A stretch of 64,000 nucleotides of DNA from Siphonodentalium dalli (GCA_032622095.1 CP136063.1:204589934-204653933), one strand, 5' to 3'; positions 45,958 through 57,830 are shown, counted from the stretch's first letter. Made by a program: numbers and translations. Notes: generated by a model not told the origin, from the letters alone.

Positions 45958-46740
45958 CGCATCGATTATTACTGGTATCTATGCTGTGGTCATTTACGGT
46001 GCAGTCAAAAGTCGCCACATTAGTGTGGTCAGTATTTACGCGCAAGCTTTCCAGGCAGTTGTCATACAGTGTAGAATTGTTTCCGCTTGGCGTAATTTGA
46101 TCAACAATACCCAGACAAGCTTCCTCTCGAATAGGGTTACTATAATAATGGGAGTCCCCTATCGTGACACGTTTACATGTGGAAATGTTTTGACGTTGAC
46201 CAGCACATGTCGGATCGATTGGTGACAATACGGGGCGTTTCTTTTGCGAAATGACAATGGTATTAAATTGGTCCCTCGTGCTGACCGTGTTAGCATAATC
46301 AGGTGTCTGATTGTTATAAAGACCTTGCCTTTGTAGCTGACCATTACGTGGCTGATTGATTTCAATCTGCGCTGTACAGTTCATTTGAGAAGTAACAGAA
46401 AAATTGATTTGGTCTCGTCTGACGCCCGAGTTAAATAGGTCAACTAAACGGTTGTTTTCAAAACATTGGGCAATTATCGGGGAATCCCCGCTGGTGGGGT
46501 TTTCCATGGATCTAAATTGGTCAACTGAACGGTTGTTTTCAAAATATTGGGCCATGATCGGGAAATCCCCGCTGGTGGGGTTTTCCACGTCTGCAAAGCT
46601 ATTTCCAATGTACACTTCTGCATCTACAGTTTGCTTCGTTGCGATTTGGGAGTGAAACGGTTGACCACTGGTGTTGATTGTGTGGTTTGTGGGACAGTAG
46701 CTGTCACATTTATCAGTTCATTCTAGCCCAGTGCGCCCGT
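45958..46740 (-). pseudogene. 5' part of LINE copy 2 (ORF1 or ORF2 N-terminus), interrupted
   Basis: An open minus-strand frame runs from about 46720 to the transposon boundary without an obvious ATG near its start. It is Asn/Thr/Ser-rich, with an internal repeat 'ENPTSGDFPIMAQYFENNRS' / 'ENPTSGDSPIIAQCFENNRL'. One 'VTIGDSHYY' could be the GDS block of an SGNH hydrolase, but no other block follows, so I do not rely on it. It ends where the transposon inserted; the last ~20 codons of the apparent ORF are transposon TIR. Confidence 0.5.
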
Positions 46741-46857
46741 TTTTGCGCTGTTCTGGCGATGGTGTGAGCTCAACCCTTGTTCGCTTTTTTTGTTGAGTTG
46801 CCTCCTCATCATAGTCATCGACGGTTCCATTTAGTGCGGCTGCGAGCTTATCCTTAC

Positions 46858-46903
46858 CCGAGACACGGAAAGGCTACATGCTAATATTGATTCTCAGAAC
46901 TGT
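46858..46903. repeat. 45-bp flank repeat, partner of 38699-38741
   Basis: This is the reverse complement of the sequence beside the 3' end of LINE copy 2. It continues into 'gttcagataa' type DNA, like other dispersed repeats in the window (36950, 59980). Confidence 0.85.
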
Positions 46904-47510
46904 TTATCTGAACAGAACAAAGATATGTCTGACCAACCTTCAAAGTTTGAACCAGATAGCAAGAAAAGGAGTCGCCCTTTAATAGTGACGTCATTTTTTA
47001 TCTTACATTTAGAACAGAAGATCATTTTTGTGGTATGAATCAATACTGGACTATTATATAGCGGTTTCTGAAACAAAAATTTGAATGTTTCGACGAAAGC
47101 ATGCATACAGTCCAATTACAACATAACTAAGTACGCAGCACATCGTGAATAATAATTTTTGACCACATAAACTGATTGTTTGGTCTGCAATCGACATCCC
47201 GTGGTCAGATGGTAACATACATGTACCAGTACACCGATACGTCGTGTATTTATTTCTTAAAATGAATAGTGTTTCTAAAATAACAAAATTAAATGCCATT
47301 GCTATATTCTGAAACTTTTCTGATCTGAAGCTAATTTGAAAATGCTATCTTAGCGCAGAAACATACTCAAATTTTACTCGGAAAAGTGGGCAAAATTTAT
47401 ATCATTGATCCTTTAAAAAAATTATTCTGGATTCCAAGTAAGTTTTTATGAAAGTTAGATTTTATTTAAATTTTAGTGTATAAAATAGCATAATAGAAAC
47501 GATAAGTGCC
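46904..47510. other. No gene seen
   Basis: AT-rich, with short ORFs without motifs. Confidence 0.45.
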
Positions 47511-47815
47511 ATCCACAACACGCTATCTTCAATCCACAACACGCTATATTACCACCCATGCACAACGCGATATCTTACAACACACAACACGCTACCTATT
47601 CAATTGTTTATTCTCGTCACTCAAAATTACATGGGTATTGAGACATTTAACATATTTACATGGCATATAGTTATATACATTATATACATGGGTACCTACC
47701 ACCCACAAAACGATATCTTACCATCCACAGCACGCTATCTTACCACACACAACACGATATCTTACCATCTGTGCACAGCACGCTATCTTACCACCCACAA
47801 CACAATATCTTGTTT
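47510..47815. repeat. Minisatellite, about 22-bp unit
   Basis: Units such as 'ccacaacacgctatcttacc' occur on both sides of a 47600-47695 interruption. The interruption holds a 42-bp piece ('gtttattctcgtcactcaaa', then 'attacatgggtattgagaca') that recurs at 55490-55531. Confidence 0.8.
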
Positions 47816-48339
47816 GATGTTAAATTTTCTATCAATTTCTTTTACATATAGATTTCATTTGTTAGAAGGCAACCAAACATTATTTTTCAATAAAAAATGG
47901 CATTCTTTTGTGTTTATAGGTATAGTTTCGATGTCATGTTTGGTTTTAAACATGACCAAACTACGTATTATTATATCTGTCGCAAAATCCCCGACAAAAC
48001 AAACTTGAATATGTGGAGTGGATACTCATCCATGATTGGCCGGATATTGTTGTCTGATCCAATCATCTGCTTACACGACTGGAAATAGGCTCATCAAGCA
48101 GACGCACTATATAACAATATGAAGTAGACTACCTTTTATGACCGAATACGACTCTCAATTCTACTAGAAGACTCAATAAGATCTTAAGTAACGAGTCGAA
48201 ACGTAATGTGACATGGACATTGTATGGCACATAGTCACCAAACTGCAACTGATGATGGTCTTGTCCAAACATTTTGGCATCTTTTCAACTCATTGGGAGT
48301 CAATGTCCAAAAAATATCATATTCGACTTTTGGCATTAA
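47816..48339. other. No gene seen
   Basis: No repeat or ORF with a motif was recognised. Confidence 0.4.
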
Positions 48340-48780
48340 ATAAAATCTTGTTTTTCCGGTGTACGTTCTAAAACTGTTCCAATAACCCGCTCCAGGATCC
48401 AGCTTCCATCACAAAATTCATGTCATTAAAACGAAGAACCTTGGCCATCATAATATTTAGCCTCGAATCTCCGTTAATATGCCTAGCAGACATCCTCCCC
48501 TTTCTTTTGACATCCACATATTTATGTACCACCTTCATTATGTGGGGGGAAATCATATGACGGATAGGTTGTAAGCCATTATTTCTTTCACTGTACTTAT
48601 GTTGACAAGCGGAAAGGCCTTTTGGTCCGTCAGCCTGTCCTCCATTCTGACTTTTTATTGTCATTCCGGAGGACTAGGTGTGATTTTCTCTGAACCGGAC
48701 ATATGTGTCACCTTGTCAGACACACACCTGTATTGGTTAACCTATACAATAAATGGCACAAGTGCTGTGTCGACAAACCC
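48340..48780. repeat. Segment homologous to the loop of the giant palindrome
   Basis: This is the reverse complement of about 9661-10140. It carries the same features in mirrored order, including 'gtacgttctaaaact', 'gcagacatcctcccctttct', 'catccacatatttatgtacc' and 'cttgtcagacacacacctgt'. Confidence 0.8.
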
Positions 48781-48834
48781 CATTAACACACATGTATGTC
48801 GTTATGTTTTTATTATATACGCCACCCGGAACTT

Positions 48835-49745
48835 ATAAGGTTTACTCAGGCATATACACCTGGCGTACTAGGTTTACCCATGCATATACACGTCCTATAA
48901 TGTTTACCCATGCACATACACGTCCTACAATGTTTACCCATGCACATATACACGTCCTACAATGTTTACCCATGCACATACACGTCCTACAATGTTTACC
49001 CATGCACATATACACGTCCTACAATGTTTACCCATGCACATACACGTCCTACAATGTTTACCCATGCATATACACGTCCTACACTGTTTACCCATGCACA
49101 TACACGTCCTACAATGTTTACCATGCACATCCTACAATATTTACCCATGGACATACACACGTCCTACAATGTTTACACAAGCACACACACGTCCTACAAT
49201 GTTTACACATGCACATATACACGTCCTACAATGTTTACCCGTGTACATACACGTCCTACAATGTTTACCCATGCACATACACGTCCTACAATGTTTACCC
49301 ATGCACATACACGTCCTACACTGTTTACTCAAGCACACACACACGTCCAACAATGTTTACCCATGCACAAGATTTATTTTCAGGCACATACTTGACTTAC
49401 AAGGTTTACTCAGGTACATACACGTCTTACAATATTTACTCAGGAACATACATGGTCTTCAAGGTTTACTCAGGCACATACATGGTATACAATGTTTACT
49501 CATGCACATACATGGCTTACAATGTTTACTTAGGCACATACATGGCTTACAGTGTTTACTCAGGCACATACATGGCTTACAATGATTACGCAGGAACATA
49601 CATGGCTTACAATGTTTACTCAGGCATAATTATATAGATGGCTTACATGGTTTACTCAGACACATACATAGCTTACAATGTTTACTCAGCCACATATACA
49701 TGGCTTACAAGGTATTTTCAGGCACGTACATGACTTGTTTACTCG
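48835..49745. repeat. Minisatellite, about 29-bp unit
   Basis: About 30 units of the type 'gtttacccatgcacatacac' + 'gtcctacaat' change gradually to 'ggcttacaatgtttactcag' + 'gcacatacat' toward the right. The long ORFs here (for example 48753-49637) are translations of the repeat. Confidence 0.95.
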
Positions 49746-49759
49746 GGTACATACGTGGC

Positions 49760-50092
49760 TTGTTCTGTCATGTGTGTGGTGCTTTTAGTTTATATAGTTC
49801 CGGGTTCATGCGGCTGAGGCGAACATCGCTTAAGCCACGTGACGTCAACGAGGTGCTTATGAAACACGTGTGGCATACCAATTTGTAAATATGACACAGC
49901 AAGAACACTGTAATTCTATGAACACGAGTGTAATATGTTATATATGGATCTGGTAGCAAATATTAAAAAATACTATGTTTACACGTGGCTATCATAACAC
50001 ATATGTTTTATTGTGCATTGTATTGTTAGCACACTGCCTTTATTGGTGTTTATGCAAATAAATCGTATCGTATCGTATCGTATTATATCTCT
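49760..50092 (+). mobile_element. LINE 3' end with (CGTAT)n tail
   Basis: A UTR-like stretch ends in 'tatgcaaataaatcgtatcg' and four CGTAT repeats (to about 50092). This is the form of a 5'-truncated non-LTR insertion. No coding sequence remains. Confidence 0.55.
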
Positions 50093-50429
50093 AAATATTA
50101 TATATAAAGGTTCGTATACATATACCTAATACTTATAACACGTGTGTAAACATTAAGATAACGACAAAATACTCAGCCGCTCTCCTTTCCCGCATTATTG
50201 TTGATCCACAGATAGCTAAAACGATCCAATTTCAGTTACCAGTCGAATCTTTGCATTGGTTTGTTTCTGTCAGTCCATAGAGGACAGCCAGTCGATGTGG
50301 TGCTCGTGTGTCGTGAGTTATCAGATCCGACATTCCCGTTGCCATAATAGCACGAGAAACCGTCACCCGTGATTGAAGACGTCATAATGCAATGTTCGGT
50401 GCGGTGTCCACCCAGCTAAATACCTAAAT
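50093..50429. other. No gene seen
   Basis: No motif recognised. Confidence 0.4.
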
Positions 50430-51000
50430 ACGAAAAGCACATAAGCCGCTTACATCTTTTAATTGAGCCGGTCGTGTTGCAGAACGAAAAAGTTTAATGA
50501 AATAAAATCAACAACTTTGTGATATTTGTGTGATGTTTCACAGGGGCCTGTAACGCGCTCCACTGTCAGCCCCCTTTTGCGCTTCCCATATACGCCGCTT
50601 CTATTTACACGCCTGCTTCACGTTAATGGTAGTATTATAGTCTCTATAATACTAACATTAACGTGAAGCAGGCGCGTATATAGAGGCGGCGTATATGGGC
50701 AGCGCAAGGGGGGGGGGCGGACAGCGGAGCGCGTTACAGGCCCCTGTGGATGATTATATATTTCATATCCACCGAGAAACAAAGGAGAGAATACGATATC
50801 ACGCCCGCTTGTACACCTTTTAATTGGGGCTGGCCGATTACGTATTCAGTATCCTAACATGGACATATATTCAAATATAAAATGAAATATAAAATTTCAC
50901 TGGGTCATATCCATTCAGAAACAATGGAGAAAACGCGACATACCACATCCTTTATTTGAAGCCGGTCTCGGGTTACACTTTAGTATGTCCCAATTGACAC
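50430..51000 (+). repeat. Dispersed 'ccgcttacatctttt' repeat, split by a hairpin MITE
   Basis: 50430-50530 and 50760-51000 share order and motifs with 16500-16900 ('ccgcttacatcttttaattg', 'gagccggtcg', 'gaacgaaaaagttta', 'aataaaatcaacaa'). The hairpin at 50541-50746 sits between two parts of this repeat. Confidence 0.65.
50541..50746. mobile_element. Hairpin MITE with about 100-bp arms
   Basis: The ends CAGGGGCCTGTAACGCGCTC and GAGCGCGTTACAGGCCCCTG are exact inverses. The pairing continues through 'catatacgccgc' and 'gcctgcttcacgtta' to a small loop at about 50633-50650. One run of G differs in length. Confidence 0.9.
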
Positions 51001-51117
51001 TTGTCACTATATTGGGATGGTTTGATGCCGGTATATGGGCTAACGTTTACTCATAATGGTAAACCGAAAGCCATACGAGTTCGACTGACACGCTAACAGC
51101 TACATTACCCTGCGCTA

Positions 51118-52971
51118 TCTATTATATATTTTGGAAGATCTGTGTGTCTGTCAGGGTGTGTGAGGGTGTGTGTGTCTGTGTGTTCGCGATGAACTCGAAA
51201 ACGTCCCAACCGATTTCGATGAAACTTGGTATGTGGGGGTATTTTCGGCCGGGGACGAACATAGGCATATTAATTTGTCCGTGCGACGTCACCTTGACCT
51301 TGAAATCTGGTCATTTCAAGGTCAAACGCCCGAATATCACGGGATTTCGATGAAACTTGGTATGTGGGGGTACTTTCTTATGGCGAGTCTCATAAGCATA
51401 TTCATTTGCCCGTGCGACGTGACCTTGACCTTGAAATCGGGTAACTTCAAGGTCAAATCGCCAATTTTGATGGGATTTCGACGAAATTTGATACGTTGGG
51501 TTACTTTTGTTCACCGATTGTTTTGGACGGGTCCAATCGTGACCCCGACCGGTCCTTGACCTTCAAAATGATCAATTCAAGGTCAAATCGGGTAAAACCG
51601 GATGGATTTCGACGGGCAAGTTTGTCGGGTACTTTTGTCCGGGCAGTGTTTTGGACTGGTCAAATCGTTACCCCACTTGACCTTGACCTTCAAAATGGAC
51701 AATTCAAGGTCAAAGCCCGGACGAAGTCGGGTCACCTTCTAGTCTATTATATATTTTGGAAGATCTGTGTGTCTGTGTGTGTGTGTGTGTGTGTCTGTGT
51801 GTGTGTTCGCGATGAACTCGAAAACGTCCCAACCGATTTCGATGAAACTTGGTATGTGGGGGTATTTTCGGCCGGGGACGAACATAGGCATATTAATTTG
51901 TCCGTGCGACGTCACCTTGACCTTGAAATCGGGTCATTTCAAGGTCAAACGCCCGAATATCACGGGATTTCGATGAAACTTGGTATGTGGGGGTACTTTC
52001 TTATGGCGAGTCTCATAAGCATATTCATTTGCCCGTGCGACGTGACTTTGACCTTGAAATCGGGTAACTTCAAGGTCAAATCGCCAATTTTGATGGGATT
52101 TCGACGAAATTTGATACGTTGGGTTACTTTTGTTCACCGATTGTTTTGGACGGGTCCAATCGTGACCCCGACCAGACCTTGACCTTCAAAATGATCAATT
52201 CAAGGTCAAATCGGGTAAAACCGGATGGATTTCGACGGGCACGTTTGTCGGGTACTTTTGTCCAGGCAGTGTTTTGGACTGGTCAAATCGTTACCCCACT
52301 TGACCTTGACCTTCAAAATGGACAATTCAAGGTTAAAGCCCGGACGAAGTCGGGTCACCTTCTAGTCTATTATATATTTTGGAAGATCTGTGTGTCTGTG
52401 TGTGTCTGTGTGTGTGTTCGCGATGAACTCAAAAACGGCCCACCCGATTTCGATGAAACTTGGTATGTGGGGGTATTTTCGGCCGGGGACGAACATAGGC
52501 ATATTAATTTGTCCGTGCGACGTCACCTTGACCTTGAAATCGGGTCATTTCAAGGTCAAACGCACGAATATCACGGGATTTCGATGAAACTTGGTATGTG
52601 GGGGTACTTTCTTATGGCGAGTCTCATAAGCATATTCATTTGCCCGTGCGACGTGACCTTGAAATCGGGTAACTTCAAGGTCAAATCGCCAATTTTGATG
52701 GGATTTTGACGAAATTTGATACGTGGGGTTACTTTTGTCCACTGATTGTTTTGGACGGGTCCAATCGTGACCCCGACCAGAGCTTGACCTTCAAAATTAT
52801 CAATTCAAGGTCAAATCGGGTAAAACCGGATGGATTTCGACTGGCACGTTTGTCGGGTACTTTTGTCCGGGCAGTGTTTTTGGACTGGTAAAATCGTGAC
52901 CCCACTTGACCTTGACCTTCAAAATGGACAATTCAAGGTCAAAGCCCGGACGAAGTCGGGTCACCTTCTAG
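51118..52971 (+). repeat. Three tandem ~620-bp units rich in TCAAGGTCA
   Basis: Units 51118-51742, 51743-52365 and 52366-52971 start with 'tctattatatattttggaag' and a (TG)n run, and end with 'cgaagtcgggtcaccttcta'. They differ by few changes, by TG-run length and by small deletions. Each unit holds about four TTCAAGGTCAAA or similar sites and several TGACCTTGA sites. The ORFs seen (for example 51496-52182) are translations of the repeat. The array is followed by a (TA)n run. Confidence 0.95.
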
Positions 52972-53534
52972 TATATATATATATAGAGATCAAATTTTGG
53001 TGAAATAAAGCAACCCGCTCCATTACACGACAGGAAATTGTCTCATTTAGAAGAGGTGCCATATAGCAATAGCTGATATTTCCCGATACGGTTGTCACAA
53101 TTTCGCTAATAAAACCATTTCCCCAATAAAAGAGTAATTTCGGTCCTCGATCTATCATAATTCACCTGTGTCTGAATTGTCTAGAGATTTTCTCGTCGAA
53201 TCGATTATCTCTTATAGGTGCCACGAAACCATCAGCGGGAGCCAACAATAAATTTCAAATTATCGCCCCTGGCAGAGGTGACAACTTTAGTGGACTGTGA
53301 TGGCACGAATACAATCGATATTGTTCATCTGATATTATATATCCTCGTGTGTGGGCCTATACACAAGAGTACATTATTACACATGTATATATACAAACCA
53401 TTGCCTGCCTTGGGTCGTCATTCGTGTGTGTGTGGGGGGGGGGTCCGAATTTAATTAAATTCCAGTTTGACTGCAGATCAACATATCAACTTTATACGCT
53501 ATAAGGAATTATATTCGACCATATCATTTGTGTG
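52972..53534. other. No gene seen
   Basis: A (TA)n run at 52972-52985, then unique-looking sequence. A (TG)/(G) run lies at 53427-53447. Confidence 0.45.
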
Positions 53535-53774
53535 AATATGCCCTATCACTAACTCGTGGCCATTTTGGATCCACCAGGTTCAGTTCCGTGGTTTCATAGG
53601 TTCATCCAGCCCCGGTTCCGTGGTTTCAGTGCTACAGGTCAAAGTTTTGGAGTAGCATTTCCATATATGGAGCTATTGAATTATTCATGACTTATATATA
53701 TGGAAAGTTAAGTAAAACCACGGAACCGGACCTGGTGGATCCAAAATGGCCGCGAGTTAGTGATAGGGCATATT
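53535..53774. mobile_element. MITE with about 70-bp inverted ends
   Basis: 'aatatgccctatcactaact', 'ccattttggatccaccagg' and 'ttccgtggttt' are mirrored at 53714-53774. The centre has one more 'ggttccgtggtttca' copy and a 'ccatatatgg' palindrome. Confidence 0.85.
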
Positions 53775-54540
53775 GTTACGCACGAGTATAGTGCCTTATT
53801 TAATACTAACTATAATAAGGCACGTTTCGTCTCTCATCGACGACTAAATAAATCGCTGTGAAATGTTGCACGGACTTTGTTTGGAAATAGAACATAGCTG
53901 TCTCAATATATATTCGGTCGTGGAGTGTTATAGTCTGTGGATGTTTGGTTGGCTGGTTGAGTTTGAAGTGTATCAATCTAAACCTCGCAAAATTAGAACT
54001 CAACAAGAGGTTGCATCGCTGGAGCAGGCATAACCCCACGTTGCAACTTCAAACACGGACAGGTAGGAACCCAAAATACTGAACGGAAAACAAAATCGGA
54101 GAAAATTGACAAACGGAGGGTCGTAACTCAGGTACAAAAAATGGGATAAACCTGGTTTGGTCACTGATTTGAGATATTGTGGCAATCAACTGGCATACAC
54201 AAGATTGTTGAAATAGGTACATATTTGTTTGAGTTATCAAACCGAACGGACCAAAACAGCGAAAAATTGACAATCTAAGTTCCATAAATCAGGCAAAAAC
54301 TTAGGGACAAACCTGGTTTGCTCACTGGTTTGAGATATTGTGGCAAGCAGCGTGTATACCAATAATTATTTAAATCGGTTCATATCTGTTTGAGTTTATA
54401 TCAAGCAGGGCGGACCAACCCCGCGAACATTTGAGAAACTAGTTGGAGTTATCAAGCCGGACGGGAGGACGGACATAGGGACGGACGTCCGGACGGACAA
54501 ATACAGTGTACCCTCATTCTCTTCGAGAGTGGGGGTATAA
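53775..54540. repeat. Two diverged ~175-bp units ending in 'ggacggacgtccgg'
   Basis: 54040-54200 and 54215-54355 share 'gaaaattgacaa', 'acctggtttg.tcactg.tttgagata' and 'ttgtggcaa'. The end carries 'gacggacgtccggacggaca' and the hairpin 'cattctcttcgagagtg', as at 30690-31055. Confidence 0.6.
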
Positions 54541-54804
54541 AAGAGATTCTGCTTGTATGTTATGGCGTGTAACGTGTAAGCATTAAACCGGCATTTTAGG
54601 AAAATGTCCAGTCATAAACAAGGTTTATTTTGTTTGGAAGATAGCTCAGGGTTAGTTATAATAGAATATAATATGGTGATTGATCCTCGAATTTATAACC
54701 CGTTATAACTCAGCCGATTGCCACAAGCTCTTTTGACTTCCAACTGCTACGGAGTTATGCCTATTGAAACAACATTTATTAATATACTGCAAAAGTAGGC
54801 TTGT
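54541..54804. other. No gene seen
   Basis: Unique-looking sequence before the TIR element. Confidence 0.4.
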
Positions 54805-55044
54805 TAAAGGTTGTTCCACACCGGGCGCGAGCGAGCGATTATAACGGCCGTTTTCTAACGTCCGTAGCAGTTCAAAGCGCGCGATTTTTATGTCCACACC
54901 GCAAGCGACTGAAACGCTTCGTCGCGCGCGATAGTCAGGTTATTATTCTGTGTGTACGCTAATTTCAGGGGAGTCAGGTGGTTGCATGGGGATACTCCCA
55001 CCCCCACACACTTATGACTAAAGTGTAGGTTTTCTACAAACAAC

Positions 55045-55750
55045 GTGTAGCCCTGCTACACAACCATTATTCATTTTTTATCTTAAACATATTTTACACA
55101 ATAAATGGGTGAATATATACACATGTATACACACTGGTGTGCATAAAATCAACACCTATGCCTTACACATGTTGTGTAAATTCTTACACATATATATCGT
55201 AGACAAGAATGTAAAGTTCAGTATTCCGAACTGTGGGTATATAGTATTCATGGCAAACTTTCATGGCGTACAATGGTATGTAATATTTTGCTCTGTCATG
55301 TGTGAGTTTTCGTTTTAAATGAACAAACCATGGTCGTGGCGTGGTTGCACGTGATTAGTATTAACGTATTACAACAATCATATAAACAAGAGTAAGAGCA
55401 GTATTCTTCATGATAACAAATATATCCTCATATATCATTAGTACAATACTCACAAGTCGGAATTCTGAACTTATATTCCTTGTCTACAATTTGTTTATTC
55501 TCGTCACTCAAAATTACATGGGTATTGAGACAGTAGTAAATTGTATTCCAAAACATATACTCAAACACTATCGTCGTCATGTAGCAGACTATGAAACTGA
55601 AGGCACGCAATGCGCACGATCTACATTCTTACACAAGTGTGTGTAATAAAATGTACACATTATGTGTAGAACGGCACTTGGTCAATGTATTTGTATGTAA
55701 AACTACACATTGCTATGTGTAGTAACCGGGTTTACACATTTGATGTGTAA
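55045..55750. repeat. Array of short TACACA/TGTGTA hairpins
   Basis: Stem pairs lie at 55045-55061 (GTGTAG/CTACAC), 55163-55179, 55629-55646, 55654-55668, 55703-55722 (CTACACAT/ATGTGTAG) and 55732-55750 (TTACACAT/ATGTGTAA). The stems keep one sequence while loops differ. Confidence 0.75.
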
Positions 55751-56039
55751 TCGTTTCTACACATTAGTTATAATAGTGCTCCCACCCGGTAATACGCGAT
55801 TATTATTAGTTGATGAATGCATTGTCTCATGTTTACCACAACGTCTTTTGGAATGAACTAGCCTCGTTATATTCTTTATCATTTCCCCTGATTATACCAA
55901 AATATAACTCACCAGCCAATGGAGCAGATTATACGGTCCATGATTTTAGTTCCATACAAGGAATAAACTGAATATAGTAATCTAAGGTGGAATTTCAGTC
56001 ACGAAAAATAAATGGTTTATTTATTTGGTCATAGAGACA

Positions 56040-56155
56040 TACAGTCATACAGACACACATGGTATACATGCATACATACATACATACATACATACAGTCA
56101 TACAGACACACACAGTCACACAGACACACATGTGCCATACAGACACACATGCGTT
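56040..56155. repeat. Simple repeat (CATA)n and 'cagtcatacagacacac'
   Basis: Seven CATA units are flanked by repeated 'cagtcatacagacacaca' boxes. The minus-strand ORF here is a repeat translation. Confidence 0.85.
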
Positions 56156-56667
56156 GTACTTCGATTATTAGCCTCTCGCTAAAGTCCTCCATTATCGCGG
56201 CGACAAATCAGTGTGCCGTCATCAAATAGAAAAATAACGGTCGTATAAACACCTATTTGAGAGCCGTCCAATTATCTCGCTGGTTTGCAACAAAGCGACA
56301 ATTCGACGAAGCATAAAATCACTGCTATAATCGCCTCGTGGTCAGCGAGTCGGTCGCTTGCGGTGTGGACATAAAAATCGCGCGCTTTGAACTGCTACGG
56401 ACGTTAGAAAACGGCCGTTATAATCGCTCGCTCGCGCCCGGTGTGGAACAACCTTAACATGTTATGTAACGAGGTGTTCCCTAATTGCAGGCATTTGCGT
56501 GAGTTGTCTTGTATTAATTGTCGCTATCACATAATGCCATTTACTTTACAAGTTACACGTCAGAAGTTACAAGCGGGACCGCTCTAATATGACTCTATGC
56601 TAGTAATTTTTGGTAGAACTAATTTTGGTTTGAATAATTGATGAGACTTTCTGGCACATATATATAT

Positions 56668-57272
56668 ACTAGAAGGTGACCCGACTTCGTCCGGGCTTTG
56701 ACCTTGAATTGTCCATTTTGAAGATCAAGGTCAAGTGGGGTCACGATTTGACCAGTCCAAAACACTGCCCGGACAAAAGTACCCGACAAACGGGCCCGTC
56801 GAAATCCATCCGGTTTTACCCGATTTGACCTTGAATTGATTATTTTGAAGGTCAAGGTCAGGTCTGGGTCACGATTTGACCCGTCCAAAACACCCAGTGG
56901 ACAAAAGTAACCCTGTGTATAAAATTTCGTCGAAATCCCATCAAAATTGGCGATTTGACCTTGAATTGACCCGATTTCAAGGTCAAGGTCACGTCGCACG
57001 GGCAAATGAATATGATTATGAGACTCCCCATACGAAGGTACCCCCACATACCAAGTTTCATCGAAATCCCGTGATATTCGGGCGTTTGACATTGGAATGA
57101 CCCGATTTCAATGTCAAGGTCACGTTGCACGGACAAATTAATAGGCCCATGCCACCCCCGGCCGAAAATACCCCCACATACCAAGTTTCATCGAAATCGG
57201 GTCGGCCGTTTTCGAGTTCATCGCGAACACACACACACACACACAGACAGATCTTCCAAAATATATAATAGA
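56668..57272 (-). repeat. Fourth unit of the TCAAGGTCA repeat, inverted
   Basis: The full unit is in opposite orientation to 51118-52971, with the same ends and more point changes. It sits against (TA)n at 56657-56667. Confidence 0.95.
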
Positions 57273-57629
57273 TAATTGGAGGAAGTCCACACAGCATTCG
57301 GAACTCGGTTGTTGTAACGTGGATGTGACTAAACAGTGGAGTTCCCGAAAAACAAAGTAAAGCAAAAGTGAGAAAATATCTATTATATACAGCATGGCGT
57401 CCGATTAACATACCAGCACTGTAAAAAAAAATATCAATCCGATCAATTGACACATAGTGCCATTTATAGTCTGAAAATATTTGTACGTGTCCAAAAGGAC
57501 GTCCCGAAGTGATGGAAATTATCGTCACAAAGCAAGTACCTTTTTTGCAGTATTTTTTTTTAATTAGCCTGATGTAAAGCCACATGGCGATTTGCGCTCC
57601 AAAATACACCTAATAATGAAATACAATTT
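57273..57629. other. No gene seen
   Basis: A minus-strand frame here reads into the repeat; no motif. Confidence 0.4.
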
Positions 57630-57830
57630 TATGAACATTATGAATGAATTATTTATTGGATAAGGCATGTACACATACATCTAGCACATATATAAAATAC
57701 AAGGTGAACAATAGAAATACAAATACAGTGTACACACATAATCTGGGCAGTGATGTGACCTAATGGCCGCCTTCCCATCATCGCCCAGGCAAACATTAAA
57801 GGCATCAGTTTGTTTCTGTTCATAAAGATT
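57630..57830 (-). mobile_element. LINE-like 3' end, minus strand
   Basis: The reverse strand reads like an mRNA 3' end: 'gtacatgccttatccaataa' then 'ataattcattcataatg', preceded by T-rich UTR-like sequence. It is probably a 5'-truncated retrotransposon copy. Confidence 0.45.

Larger units (their letters stand above)
39029..46855 (-). mobile_element. Non-LTR retrotransposon (LINE), copy 2, nearly intact ORF2
   Basis: The minus-strand element ends in an (AATTG)n tail at 39029-39052. The 3' UTR is 39053-39245 and ORF2 is 39246-44294. A DNA transposon splits it at 44295-45957, and 5' sequence continues to about 46740-46855. Protein motifs match copy 1 in order. The 5' boundary is uncertain; it is set where the flank repeat begins. 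The esterase half of an ORF1 is not found, so part of the 5' region has been lost or rearranged. Confidence 0.85.
54808..56454. mobile_element. TIR element, 1.65 kb, with TAA target duplication
   Basis: The ends AGGTTGTTCCACACCGGGCG and CGCCCGGTGTGGAACAACCT are inverted over about 108 bp (54808-54915 / 56347-56454), GC-rich with 'gcgagcgagcga' and 'aagcgcgcgat' boxes. TAA flanks both sides (54805-54807, 56455-56457), which fits the 3-bp duplication of PIF/Harbinger-type elements. No transposase ORF is present. The interior holds an array of short hairpins and a CATA/ACACA tract. Confidence 0.85.

Noticed and set aside
45958-46300. 'VTIGDSHYY' read as the catalytic GDS block of LINE copy 2 ORF1
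   Set aside because: No other SGNH block follows in frame, so a three-residue match could be chance; kept only as a possibility.
48753-49637. 294-codon ORF rich in Tyr, Thr and Val
   Set aside because: It is the translation of the 29-bp minisatellite; all three frames and the reverse strand are open for the same reason.
51496-52182. 228-codon ORF with repeated 'RDELENVPTDFDETWYVGVF'
   Set aside because: It spans the border of two tandem repeat units, and the same peptides come from each unit and from the inverted unit. No start context or family.
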